This document shows, piece by piece, positions 45,296 to 52,961 of a DNA stretch of 60,426 bases (the first letter of the stretch is position 1; every line of letters begins with the position of its first letter). The stretch comes from Caldimicrobium sp. (lineage in GTDB: Bacteria > Desulfobacterota > Thermodesulfobacteria > Thermodesulfobacteriales > Thermodesulfobacteriaceae). The notes under the pieces are model-generated. The model was not told the DNA's origin. It ran no database searches and saw nothing but the letters and a program-made list of their open reading frames with translations. Position numbers and translations under genes: made by a program. The stretch spans positions 1 to 60,426 of the forward strand of contig JANXCE010000011.1 of the NCBI GenBank assembly GCA_025059715.1, written 5' to 3'.

Positions 45296-46520
45296 GAAAA
45301 TATCCCCTTTCATTTAAAAGTAAAATATCCCTAACTAAAGTTGGAGCATCGCAGGAAAGATAGGCAATTTTATGAGAGGCAACTTCGGGTAAGAGTCTTA
45401 TTAAATCTCTACATCCACCCCGAGGAGGATCAAGAATAACGAAATCGTATTTCCTTCCCTCTTGAGAAGCTTCATAAAGAGTTTCTAAAGCACTTCTTTT
45501 CCTTAACTCAAGCCTTCCGTTCAAAAAGTTCTTTTCTGCAGTGTAAAGTCCATCTTCGATAGCTTGAAGGTCTGTATCCACTCCCAAAAACTCTCTTGCG
45601 GAGAGAAGGTTCTTCACCAAGGGAAATAAGAAATTGCCCATCCCTGAATGTAAATCTAATATCCTTTCAGCGTCTATAGCAAGCTCTACAAGCTTTTCCA
45701 TGATCTTTAGATTTATTTCCCAGTGGCTCTGAGTAAATACCCCAGGATTGATGTAGTAAATTAAATTAGATATTGCAGGCATAAGTCTCCTCCCCTGATG
45801 GGGAGCATCTTCGGGATAGGGACCATTGGGCCTTGCACCCTTTAAATAGTAAAAGACACTTTTCACACCCTTTAGCTTGGCAAGCTCCTCTAAGTGCTCT
45901 CTTGGTGGAGGAACACTAATCCAAAACAAAAGACAAACTTTATCATCCAGAAGAGATTTCTCTATCCTAAACCTCTTTACATGAAGGGCAAGCTTAGACC
46001 AGACATCACTTTCATAGAGATCCCTGAGAACTTCCTTTAGAAGGTTATCCCCTAACATACACTCTTCAATCTTTAACACTTCATGAGTTTTTCTTTTAAC
46101 AAAACCCATTTTCAAGGGAGGACTCTCCACATGGAATCTCAATCTATTCCTATAGCCGTATACCTTGGGTGATGAAATAACCTCCTTTAAGGGTATTTCC
46201 TCTCTATATCCCTGCCTTAAAAACAATTCTCTTAGTATCCCCTCTTTAATTTTGAGTTCCTCTTCATACTCCATATGTTGAAATTGACAGCCTCCACATA
46301 TAGTATAATATCTACAGGGAGGAGGTATTCTTTGAGAAGAAGGGGAAACAATCTCAATTAGCTGAGCTATAGCGTAGTCTTTGTGCTCCTCAATTATCCT
46401 CACTCTAACTTCTTCTCCCGGAATCACATAGGGGACAAATACTACCTTGCCTTCAGGAAGCCTTGCTAAACCATCTCCTCCAAAGATAATCTTCTCTACT
46501 AACACCACCGCTTCTTTCAT
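45213..46520 (-). CDS. RlmD/RumA-type 23S rRNA (uracil-5-)-methyltransferase
   Basis: A 435-residue protein with an N-terminal TRAM domain (about 1-55) and an iron-sulfur cluster motif CRYYTICGGCQFQHM (about 63-77). The central segment contains a further cysteine in EECMLGD. The SAM-binding domain has LDLHSGMGNFLFPL, VILDPPRGGCRDLI and the catalytic Cys in YLSCDAPTLVRD. The ending FDMFPRTYHWETLALL is a family hallmark, so the gene really extends 83 bases into the convergent trmJ. The cluster-containing type suggests RlmD or a close relative; the exact uridine is not certain. Confidence 0.9.
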   Translation of the reverse strand: MKEAVVLVEKIIFGGDGLARLPEGKVVFVPYVIPGEEVRVRIIEEHKDYAIAQLIEIVSPSSQRIPPPCRYYTICGGCQFQHMEYEEELKIKEGILRELFLRQGYREEIPLKEVISSPKVYGYRNRLRFHVESPPLKMGFVKRKTHEVLKIEECMLGDNLLKEVLRDLYESDVWSKLALHVKRFRIEKSLLDDKVCLLFWISVPPPREHLEELAKLKGVKSVFYYLKGARPNGPYPEDAPHQGRRLMPAISNLIYYINPGVFTQSHWEINLKIMEKLVELAIDAERILDLHSGMGNFLFPLVKNLLSAREFLGVDTDLQAIEDGLYTAEKNFLNGRLELRKRSALETLYEASQEGRKYDFVILDPPRGGCRDLIRLLPEVASHKIAYLSCDAPTLVRDILLLNERGYFLKELFLFDMFPRTYHWETLALLQKRAL

Positions 46521-48109
46521 GGGCTATGGTGATCCCTTCCGAAATAAAAATTTAACCAAGAAGAGCTCTTGTAAAGCGCCCAATTTCTGGGTTTAAGTAT
46601 AAAGTCTCCACCAGGTCTGAAGAATTTATAAATATCCTCCTTTTTAGGAGCTCTCTCAAAGGCAGCTACAAAGTGGCACTTCTTTTGGAAGGGATATACC
46701 TCACAATATCCTCCTATGCTACCTCCACATGGGCCATTTAGAAGATACTTGGCACACTCACTCTGAGGACAGGAGTAATTAAATTCCCACAGAGTGCAAT
46801 CCCCACATTCTTGACAATTAAAAAGTAACCTTTTGATGAAATATTCTAAGCGAGTAAAAATTTCCCTTAAACTTCTATTTTTCTCAATTACCTCAAGAAT
46901 CCTTTTAGTTAAGGGAAACAAAGGGCTCTTTTGATCAAAGAACAAGCGGTGAATTATCTCATTAAGATAAAAGAAAGGCCTTTTTCTTCCCCTATAATTT
47001 AAATCGAGCCCATTTTTTAGCAGACAAGGCAATTCCCTCATGAGAGTCCCATTAGGAAGTTCTATCTTAACGATTGCCTCCTCAAACTCACTTAAATACT
47101 CTTCCCACCTACTTTCGTAAAGATAAAACTTATCTAAAAAGCGAGAGAGAAGCTCATAATCGAGGGGCATACCGCAGAGATGAACCCCTCTAAAACCCAA
47201 TCCCTTTAAGATGGCAGAAAGTTGAGCACAAATCTCTAAACTCACTTCTTCCCATGGATCTCTCTTCTCAAATTTACGCAACACCTCTTTGGTGATCAAA
47301 ATACCTGGTATTTTGCCTCTAAGGATAGCCTTTACAAGTGAGGGGGTTAGATAAAGAACACTACCTAAAAGGGGAATTTCTCTGAATATATCATCCTCAT
47401 CTTTCACATGGATTTCCTCTCTTTCTAAGAATTTGGAAAAAATGTAGGTTATACCTACATCTAAGAGATGTTTAAGTTCCATCCACTTTTTAGGTGCAAA
47501 GCCTACCTGTGTTATTATAAAGTAGGCGCCAGCTTTAAGCTTTTTGTATAGCTTTAGGTATTGCCACCATATCTCTGAGAGAGTCAATTTAAAGGGATTA
47601 ACCACTGCCCCTTTGAAAAAGGGTATAGCGGGAAGTTTCACCCCTCCTCCTGGAGCTTCCTTGGGTAGCTCAATACCTCTTTCCATTTGAGTAATCATTT
47701 GCAGAAGTTGGACGGAATCTAAATCAAACACTGGTTTTGCCTTTCCTTGATATCCATAAAAGGGATAATCCCCGGTGAGAACTAAAAGATTGTGTAATCC
47801 TTCTCTATCCAGCGCCAGAAGTTCACTTTCCAATTGATTTCTGTTTTTATCTTTACATGAAAAGTGCACAATAGCCTCAAGTCCCAGATCTTTAATAGTG
47901 CGCCCTAAAGGAATAGGTGAGAGAGCAGGATGCCCTCCTGCATTGTCTGTAATTGAAAAGGCCTCAAAATATCCAAACTTTGGACTTATATTAAGAAATT
48001 TCAAAATCTCCTGATAGTGTCTCGTGCGCACACTCCTTCCAGGCACAAGCTCAAAGGTGAAGAGAAATTTTTTTTGATAGAAAAGCTCCCTTAAAGAAGG
48101 AGAAGACAT
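46517..48109 (-). CDS. metF: Methylenetetrahydrofolate reductase fused to a MetV-like C-terminal domain
   Basis: A 530-residue protein. Residues 1-310 are a MetF barrel: FTFELVPGRSVRTRHYQEIL, then FSITDNAGGHPALSP, LVLTGDYP and an AGAYFIITQVGF segment. Residues about 330-520 contain a cysteine-rich MetV/PF12225-like module with CQECGDCTLWEFNYSCPQSEC and GPCGGSIGGYCEV. It reduces methylene-H4folate to methyl-H4folate. In acetogens and sulfate reducers MetV accompanies MetF and links the enzyme to other electron carriers in the Wood-Ljungdahl branch. It overlaps the downstream rlmD-like gene by 4 bases and lies 16 bases after ribBA. Confidence 0.88.
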   Translation of the reverse strand: MSSPSLRELFYQKKFLFTFELVPGRSVRTRHYQEILKFLNISPKFGYFEAFSITDNAGGHPALSPIPLGRTIKDLGLEAIVHFSCKDKNRNQLESELLALDREGLHNLLVLTGDYPFYGYQGKAKPVFDLDSVQLLQMITQMERGIELPKEAPGGGVKLPAIPFFKGAVVNPFKLTLSEIWWQYLKLYKKLKAGAYFIITQVGFAPKKWMELKHLLDVGITYIFSKFLEREEIHVKDEDDIFREIPLLGSVLYLTPSLVKAILRGKIPGILITKEVLRKFEKRDPWEEVSLEICAQLSAILKGLGFRGVHLCGMPLDYELLSRFLDKFYLYESRWEEYLSEFEEAIVKIELPNGTLMRELPCLLKNGLDLNYRGRKRPFFYLNEIIHRLFFDQKSPLFPLTKRILEVIEKNRSLREIFTRLEYFIKRLLFNCQECGDCTLWEFNYSCPQSECAKYLLNGPCGGSIGGYCEVYPFQKKCHFVAAFERAPKKEDIYKFFRPGGDFILKPRNWALYKSSSWLNFYFGRDHHSP

Positions 48110-48125
48110 GGGGCCCAGAGAAAGT

Positions 48126-49328
48126 TTATTTTAAGCAGGAAAGTAGATGCCCTAATTTTTCCTTTTTAGTTTTAAGATACTTGAGGTTTTCCGAGAGGGG
48201 ATGCACCTCCAGGGGCACTCTTTCCAGCACCTTTAGGCCATAACCTTCAAGCCCTACAATCTTTCTGGGATTATTAGTCATTAATCTCATGTGTTTCACA
48301 CCAAGATCTCTAAGAATCTGGGCTCCTATTCCGTAATCCCTCAAATCTGGCTTAAATCCTAAGGCTAAATTGGCCTCAACGGTATCTAAACCGTTATCCT
48401 GTAAAGTATAGGCCTTTAACTTATTAAGCAAACCAATTCCTCTTCCCTCTTGACGAAGATACAATAAAACCCCTCTTCCCTCTTTGGCTATCAACTCCAT
48501 AGCCCGCTTTAATTGGGGGCCACAATCACATCTAAGTGATCCAAAGACATCTCCAGTCAAACACTCAGAATGAACTCTTACTAAGAGAGGCTCATCGTTT
48601 ACCTCTCCCATAACCAAAGCCAGATGTATGGCGGTATCTATGAGATTGGAATAGGCTATAAGCTTAAACTTACCATAAGCTGTAGGAAGCACCGTTTCTA
48701 CTTCTCTTTTAACAAAACTTTCCGTTCTCAACCTATAAGCTATTAGATCTCTAATTGTAATAATCTTTAAATTCCACTTATCAGCAAAGACTTCTAAATC
48801 GGGAAATCTCGCCATAGACCCATCATCTTTCATTATCTCGCATATTACTCCTGCTGGTTTCATACCACAAAGACGGGCTAAATCTACCGCAGCCTCCGTG
48901 TGCCCAGCTCTCACTAAAACGCCACCCTTTTTAGCTATTATAGGAAAAATATGTCCCGGGGTAATAAAATCTTCGGGTTTACTATTATCATCAATAACTC
49001 TCTTAATTGTGTGGGCTCGGTCATAGGCGGAAATACCTGTAGTAATACCATCCTTAGCATCAATAGAAACAGTAAAGGCGGTTCCATAGGGATCAATTCC
49101 TCTACGAGGTTGGAGCTCAAGTTTTAATCTATCTGCAATCTCTTGAGTAATGGCAAGACAAATAAGCCCTCTTCCAAATTTTGCCATAAAATTAATAGCT
49201 TCAGGAGTTACCTTCTCCGCAAGTAACACCAGATCTCCCTCATTTTCCCTATCTGCATCATCTACCACTATAACCATCTTTCCTGCCTTAAGATCCTCTA
49301 AGGCGGATTCAATAGTTGCTACTGGCAT
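48126..49328 (-). CDS. ribBA: Bifunctional 3,4-dihydroxy-2-butanone-4-phosphate synthase / GTP cyclohydrolase II
   Basis: This 400-residue enzyme supplies both precursors of riboflavin. The RibB half has [18 protein letters not shown] near 20-37 and [25 protein letters not shown]. The RibA half has the zinc site [25 protein letters not shown] and [13 protein letters not shown], followed by [14 protein letters not shown]. The ATG at 49328 is preceded by AGGAGAGGTGTTATG-like sequence. The upstream leader is short and shows no FMN riboswitch. It is divergent from the MNT/HEPN pair. Confidence 0.96.
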   Translation of the reverse strand: MPVATIESALEDLKAGKMVIVVDDADRENEGDLVLLAEKVTPEAINFMAKFGRGLICLAITQEIADRLKLELQPRRGIDPYGTAFTVSIDAKDGITTGISAYDRAHTIKRVIDDNSKPEDFITPGHIFPIIAKKGGVLVRAGHTEAAVDLARLCGMKPAGVICEIMKDDGSMARFPDLEVFADKWNLKIITIRDLIAYRLRTESFVKREVETVLPTAYGKFKLIAYSNLIDTAIHLALVMGEVNDEPLLVRVHSECLTGDVFGSLRCDCGPQLKRAMELIAKEGRGVLLYLRQEGRGIGLLNKLKAYTLQDNGLDTVEANLALGFKPDLRDYGIGAQILRDLGVKHMRLMTNNPRKIVGLEGYGLKVLERVPLEVHPLSENLKYLKTKKEKLGHLLSCLK

Positions 49329-49403
49329 AACACCTCTCCTAATCTCAAGGAAATTTAATGAATTTTATTTATTAATAATCTCTTTCCTTAAAATTCCAAG
49401 GGT

Positions 49404-49431
49404 TTGACATTTTAAGTAGAGCATTTAGAAT
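49404..49431 (+). promoter_or_regulatory. Promoter of the MNT/HEPN pair, probably leaderless
   Basis: TTGACA (49404-49409) and TAGAAT (49426-49431) are spaced 16 bases. A normal start site 7-9 bases after the -10 box falls at about 49,438-49,440, only 2-4 bases before the ATG at 49442. The GAGG before the ATG is too close to act as a Shine-Dalgarno element. Confidence 0.55.
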
Positions 49432-49441
49432 TAATTGAGGT

Positions 49442-49789
49442 ATGACCAAGGTAAAGTATGGACTTAAAGAGAAGAGAAGGGAAGCCCTTTTAGCAAACCT
49501 TGAAGAACTTAAAAAGAAACTTTCTCTCTATAAACCCAAAAAAGTCCTTCTCTTTGGATCACTTGCCAGAGATCAGGTTCATTCCCGGAGCGATCTTGAC
49601 CTGTTAATTATTAAAAAGGAAGTCCCCAAGAGGTTTCTTGACAGGTTAGAGGAAGTCTACGCCCTGTTGTCCCCAGCCATAGATACCGATATCTTAGTCT
49701 ATACCCCCGAAGAAATTGAAAAACTCAAGGAAAAAAATCCCCTCATCAAGAGAGTTCTTAAAGAGGGTTTAGTGATCTATGAAGAATAG
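49442..49789 (+). CDS. MNT-type nucleotidyltransferase (antitoxin-like)
   Basis: A minimal nucleotidyltransferase of 115 residues. The G-S-x10-D-x-D signature lies in LLFGSLARDQVHSRSDLDLLII (Gly39, Ser40, Asp51, Asp53). A third acidic residue, in DTDILVYTPEEI, completes the metal triad. MNT proteins paired with HEPN proteins form toxin-antitoxin modules in which MNT can AMPylate the HEPN partner. It overlaps the HEPN gene by 11 bases. The pair sits alone between ribBA and thiE. Confidence 0.9.
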   Translation: MTKVKYGLKEKRREALLANLEELKKKLSLYKPKKVLLFGSLARDQVHSRSDLDLLIIKKEVPKRFLDRLEEVYALLSPAIDTDILVYTPEEIEKLKEKNPLIKRVLKEGLVIYEE

Positions 49790-50189
49790 TTCTAAGGAAA
49801 TAGCCCTAAAGTGGTTAAAGCAGGCAGAATTTGACTTAAAAGATGCCAAAAAGGCCTTCGAATGGCAGAGTTATAATCTTTGCTGTTTTCTTGCTCAACA
49901 GGCAGTAGAGAAGGCTTTAAAAGCCCTTTTATATTATGTTGGGGCAGAAGAAATATGGGGTCAATCAGCAGGTATACTTCTCAAAGAGGCTACTAAATAT
50001 TATCCTGAATTAGAAAGCCTTTTGCCTCAAGCTAAATCCCTTGATAAATACTACATACCCACGAGGTATCCAGATGCCTTGCCCGATGAAATAGTTCCAT
50101 CTGAGGCCTATGATAGTTCTGATGGAGAAAGTGCCCTTTCTAAAGCGGAAAGAATTCTCAGTAAAGTGAGGAGTTTAATAATAAACTAA
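49779..50189 (+). CDS. HEPN-domain protein, MNT partner
   Basis: A 136-residue helical protein with a typical HEPN opening (ALKWLKQAEFDLKDAKKAFEWQSYNLCCFLAQQAVEKALKALL) and the late LDKYYIPTRYPDALPDE block. The usual RNase motif R-x4-6-H is absent; indeed the protein contains no histidine. It is therefore of the minimal archaeal-type HEPN group, whose members may bind and not cleave RNA. It overlaps the MNT gene, and thiE follows 1 base after the stop, so thiE may be read through from this promoter. Confidence 0.88.
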   Translation: MKNSSKEIALKWLKQAEFDLKDAKKAFEWQSYNLCCFLAQQAVEKALKALLYYVGAEEIWGQSAGILLKEATKYYPELESLLPQAKSLDKYYIPTRYPDALPDEIVPSEAYDSSDGESALSKAERILSKVRSLIIN

Positions 50190-50190
50190 A

Positions 50191-50829
50191 ATGACTATTT
50201 TGAGAGGTTTATATGTGATCACTGATGAGAAACTTACCCCTTATCAGGAAGATAAAATTTTGCATATGGTCTCTCTTGCCCTTAAAGGAGGAGCAAAAAT
50301 AGTGCAACTAAGAGATAAGAGCAAAGGGGATGAGGAATTAGTAGAAGTTGCTCTAAAACTTAAGAAACTTTGCCATTCCTTTGGGGCATTATTTATTATA
50401 AACGATAGAGTTAAGCTTGCTAAAATAACAAATGCCGACGGAGTCCACATAGGGAGGGAAGACTCCCCCCTTGAAGAGGCATTAGCAGAGCTTCCTGGAA
50501 AGATTGTGGGGGTCTCCTGTTATGGAGACCTGGCAAGAGCTCTCAAGGCTCAAGAGACTGGAGCAAGCTATGTAGCCTTTGGAAGTTTCTTTCCTTCGCC
50601 AACTAAGCCAGAATCCCCGACTATCCCCAGGGAAATCCTAAGTGAAGCCAAAAAACTTTTAAAAATCCCCCTTTGTGCCATAGGAGGTGTCACCTTGGAA
50701 AGAGCTGAAGAGCTTATCCAACTTGGTGCCGATATGCTCGCAGTTATAAGTGATATCTGGCTTTCCCCAGATATTGAAAAAAGGGCAAGGGAATATAGAG
50801 CCCTATTCCTTAAGTATAGCCCTCTCTAA
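50191..50829 (+). CDS. thiE: Thiamine-phosphate synthase
   Basis: A TIM-barrel enzyme of 212 residues that joins the pyrimidine and thiazole halves of thiamine. It has LYVITDEKL near 7-15 and IVQLRDKSKGDEEL (36-49). FIINDRVKLAKITNADGVHIGRED, VGVSCYGDLARALKAQ, YVAFGSFFPSPTKP and LCAIGGVTLERAEELI follow. All substrate-binding blocks are present. No TPP riboswitch precedes it. The stop overlaps the convergent flavoprotein gene by 4 bases. Confidence 0.95.
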   Translation: MTILRGLYVITDEKLTPYQEDKILHMVSLALKGGAKIVQLRDKSKGDEELVEVALKLKKLCHSFGALFIINDRVKLAKITNADGVHIGREDSPLEEALAELPGKIVGVSCYGDLARALKAQETGASYVAFGSFFPSPTKPESPTIPREILSEAKKLLKIPLCAIGGVTLERAEELIQLGADMLAVISDIWLSPDIEKRAREYRALFLKYSPL

Positions 50830-51434
50830 GGAGAAGAGCTCCTTTCAATTTCCCAGGTCTCTTCTGGCTCCTTTATCACTTGGTAACCCAGTTTATTTGC
50901 TCTATTTAAAATATCAGTGTGCTCTAAGATTTCACCCTTTTTGTCAATACCTCTGAAGAATAAGCCTCCTACATAGACACCCCAACCTGCATCCATCACA
51001 AATTTAAAGGTTCTAATCAGTCCCTCAAAAAGCCTCTTACCCTTAGTTGCCCCAAGGGAAAGAAGAAGCCCTTTAGGGGTTTTGCCCTTGGGATGGGGAA
51101 GCCCTAACCGATACTTTCTTGCCCAAAAGGCTTGAAAACGCTCAAAGAAAGCCTGCACGTAAGATGTGTGACAATAAAAAAAGATAGGCGTTGCTACCAC
51201 CAGCAGATCAGCCTCTAAATAACTCCTGTATAAACCTTCCATATCATCTTTTAACACACATTCCCCCAGATGATCACACTCGCCACACTCAATACAGGGA
51301 GAAAACTTCAATTTATAAAGAGAAACCCTTTCTACTTCACCTTTCGCCTCTCTAACACCTTCAAGAAAGCTGTTTAGCAGAATCTCCGTATTACCACCTT
51401 CTCTGGGACTGCCATGAATGGCAAGCACCTTCAT
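50826..51434 (-). CDS. Flavodoxin-like iron-sulfur flavoprotein / NAD(P)H-dependent FMN reductase family
   Basis: A 202-residue protein beginning MKVLAIHGSPREGGNTEILL, the FMN-phosphate loop of the family. The cysteine motif CIECGECDHLGEC (about 49-61) is of the kind that binds a [4Fe-4S] cluster in archaeal and clostridial iron-sulfur flavoproteins. VVATPIFFYCHTSYVQAFFERFQAF is the second FMN segment. It may act in oxygen or peroxide defence or general electron transfer; the donor is unknown. It lies 17 bases after the small conserved gene. Confidence 0.88.
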   Translation of the reverse strand: MKVLAIHGSPREGGNTEILLNSFLEGVREAKGEVERVSLYKLKFSPCIECGECDHLGECVLKDDMEGLYRSYLEADLLVVATPIFFYCHTSYVQAFFERFQAFWARKYRLGLPHPKGKTPKGLLLSLGATKGKRLFEGLIRTFKFVMDAGWGVYVGGLFFRGIDKKGEILEHTDILNRANKLGYQVIKEPEETWEIERSSSP

Positions 51435-51451
51435 GTTTTAACCAAGGATCT

Positions 51452-51655
51452 CTATTTATTAAGGGTCTTTTTGATCACATTGTGCACCAAAGTAAAGACC
51501 TCTTCAAAGGTAGCAGGAGAGCACCTACCCATTTCAATAAACTTGATGACGATTTCTTTGGTAGTTCTAAGGATGGTTTCTTCTAAAGGTGAGAGCACTT
51601 CGTGTGCTTGCGCAGAGGTTTTCTTTTCCAGAGAAATGATCTTGTCCTGTGGCAT
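51452..51655 (-). CDS. Small conserved protein of unknown function
   Basis: A 67-residue, mostly helical protein with SPLEETILRTTKEIVIKFIEMGRCSPATFEEVF in its second half. The motif KFIEMGRCSP followed by F-x2-VF looks like a family I have seen as an uncharacterised short protein in sulfate reducers, sometimes mislabelled as conjugal transfer related. No membrane segment. No clear Shine-Dalgarno sequence precedes the ATG. Its stop is 17 bases before the flavoprotein gene. No function can be assigned. Confidence 0.6.
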   Translation of the reverse strand: MPQDKIISLEKKTSAQAHEVLSPLEETILRTTKEIVIKFIEMGRCSPATFEEVFTLVHNVIKKTLNK

Positions 51656-51755
51656 AAAGATAGATTACTACAAGTAATTAAAAAGTCAACAGCCCTACCC
51701 CTCCAGTCATTAGGTCATCAATCAGAGGTAGGGCGTGGAGATAACGACACGCAAA

Positions 51756-52895
51756 TTAAAAGGCAAGATTAACTCTCATACCGAAGATATGCCCACTTCT
51801 CTCCTTGGGATCTGAGGGGTCACTTGGCTTTAATCTGTCCTTCATGAACTGCCAGTCGAGTGTGAAATGGGTAGCCAGTTTCTTTTCCACTTCATATATA
51901 GGAATAGAGAGGTAGGCTTCGAGGACCTTGGTGTGTTTCAATTCTTCGTTTTTCGAGGGTGCCTTAAGGTAGCTGTAGCCTAAACCTAAAACCGGTCTTC
52001 TATTAAGAAGAGAGAAGGGTTTTATCTCAAACCCCAGGGAGCACATGCTTTTATAGTCAACCTCAGCTTTATCGCTCTGAAATCCAGCCCTGAGAAAAAA
52101 ACCGAGTCTCTCTTTAATTAGATCTTGATCTATTGATATGCCCCAGCCCTTGAGGGCTTTTTTCTTTTTCTTATGCCAATCGGGAAATCTCTTATTAGTC
52201 GTAAAGCCATAGAGGCGATAATTACCCTCCCCTAAGGATGTCTCGCTTCTCACACCCACCTGAAGAGCATAATAGTTGTAAGTATCATCTGTCGGGTAAT
52301 CGGTTTTACTTTGCATACCAAGGGCCCTTAAATGGAAAGGTCCCTTTTCGAACTCAAGGGCTATTCCATAATCGTAGCTTACCAAATTAGCCAGAGGATT
52401 ATTCACAAAGGCTTCATTCATAAACTGGGTAAGCTCATCATTAGCAAAGCGATTGTCGTCTATAAAAGCGGTGGCATCAATAATACCTAAGGTAGCTTTC
52501 AGAGTTGAGTTCCCTGGCAGAGTAAAACTCCTTGCATACCAAAGCTCAAGTAGGTGATCCCTTGCCCTTCCATTAATATTATGTAAATCATCCCGTAAAT
52601 CATCTGCATTAGGTGAAAGACTAAAGGGATTTATCTTTTTTAAGCCATTCTCTTTGGCAAAACTTGCCCTAAGGGCAAACTCATCTACCTGAGTAGGCTT
52701 AAAACTTAAGGTAGCATCCACTACCGCTGAACCTCTATCTTTGTCCTTGAAATCTCCCCTTTTCTTCTGCAGCCATTGATGCACCCAAGTTAGATTAGCC
52801 TCAAGAGAGAGTTTTTCACCTAACTCCAAGGCCTCTACTTTAAAGGGAACTAATAACAGCCCAATGGTGAAAAGCTTAACTAATATCCCTCTCAT
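51756..52895 (-). CDS. OprB-like outer-membrane porin
   Basis: A 379-residue protein with a signal peptide (about 1-22, ending VEA) and many alternating amphipathic strands. It ends in a terminal phenylalanine (MRVNLAF), as outer-membrane beta barrels do. The segment AFIDDNRFANDELTQFMNEAFVNNP (about 158-182) matches the FANDE-TQF-N-AFVNNP pattern of OprB-type porins. The usual substrates are sugars, but position directly downstream of feoAB suggests that it may pass iron-related solutes. AAGGAGG precedes the ATG, and a TATAAT -10 box lies at 52926-52931, so it has its own promoter. Confidence 0.82.
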   Translation of the reverse strand: MRGILVKLFTIGLLLVPFKVEALELGEKLSLEANLTWVHQWLQKKRGDFKDKDRGSAVVDATLSFKPTQVDEFALRASFAKENGLKKINPFSLSPNADDLRDDLHNINGRARDHLLELWYARSFTLPGNSTLKATLGIIDATAFIDDNRFANDELTQFMNEAFVNNPLANLVSYDYGIALEFEKGPFHLRALGMQSKTDYPTDDTYNYYALQVGVRSETSLGEGNYRLYGFTTNKRFPDWHKKKKKALKGWGISIDQDLIKERLGFFLRAGFQSDKAEVDYKSMCSLGFEIKPFSLLNRRPVLGLGYSYLKAPSKNEELKHTKVLEAYLSIPIYEVEKKLATHFTLDWQFMKDRLKPSDPSDPKERSGHIFGMRVNLAF

Positions 52896-52961
52896 CTTCG
52901 CCTCCTTATGGTAAGTTTTTTTACAATTATAACAAAATTTTTGAGTTTTTGCTATAAATTT

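Noticed and set aside
49329-49441. FMN riboswitch before ribBA
   Set aside because: The leader is too short and has none of the conserved RFN element sequences.
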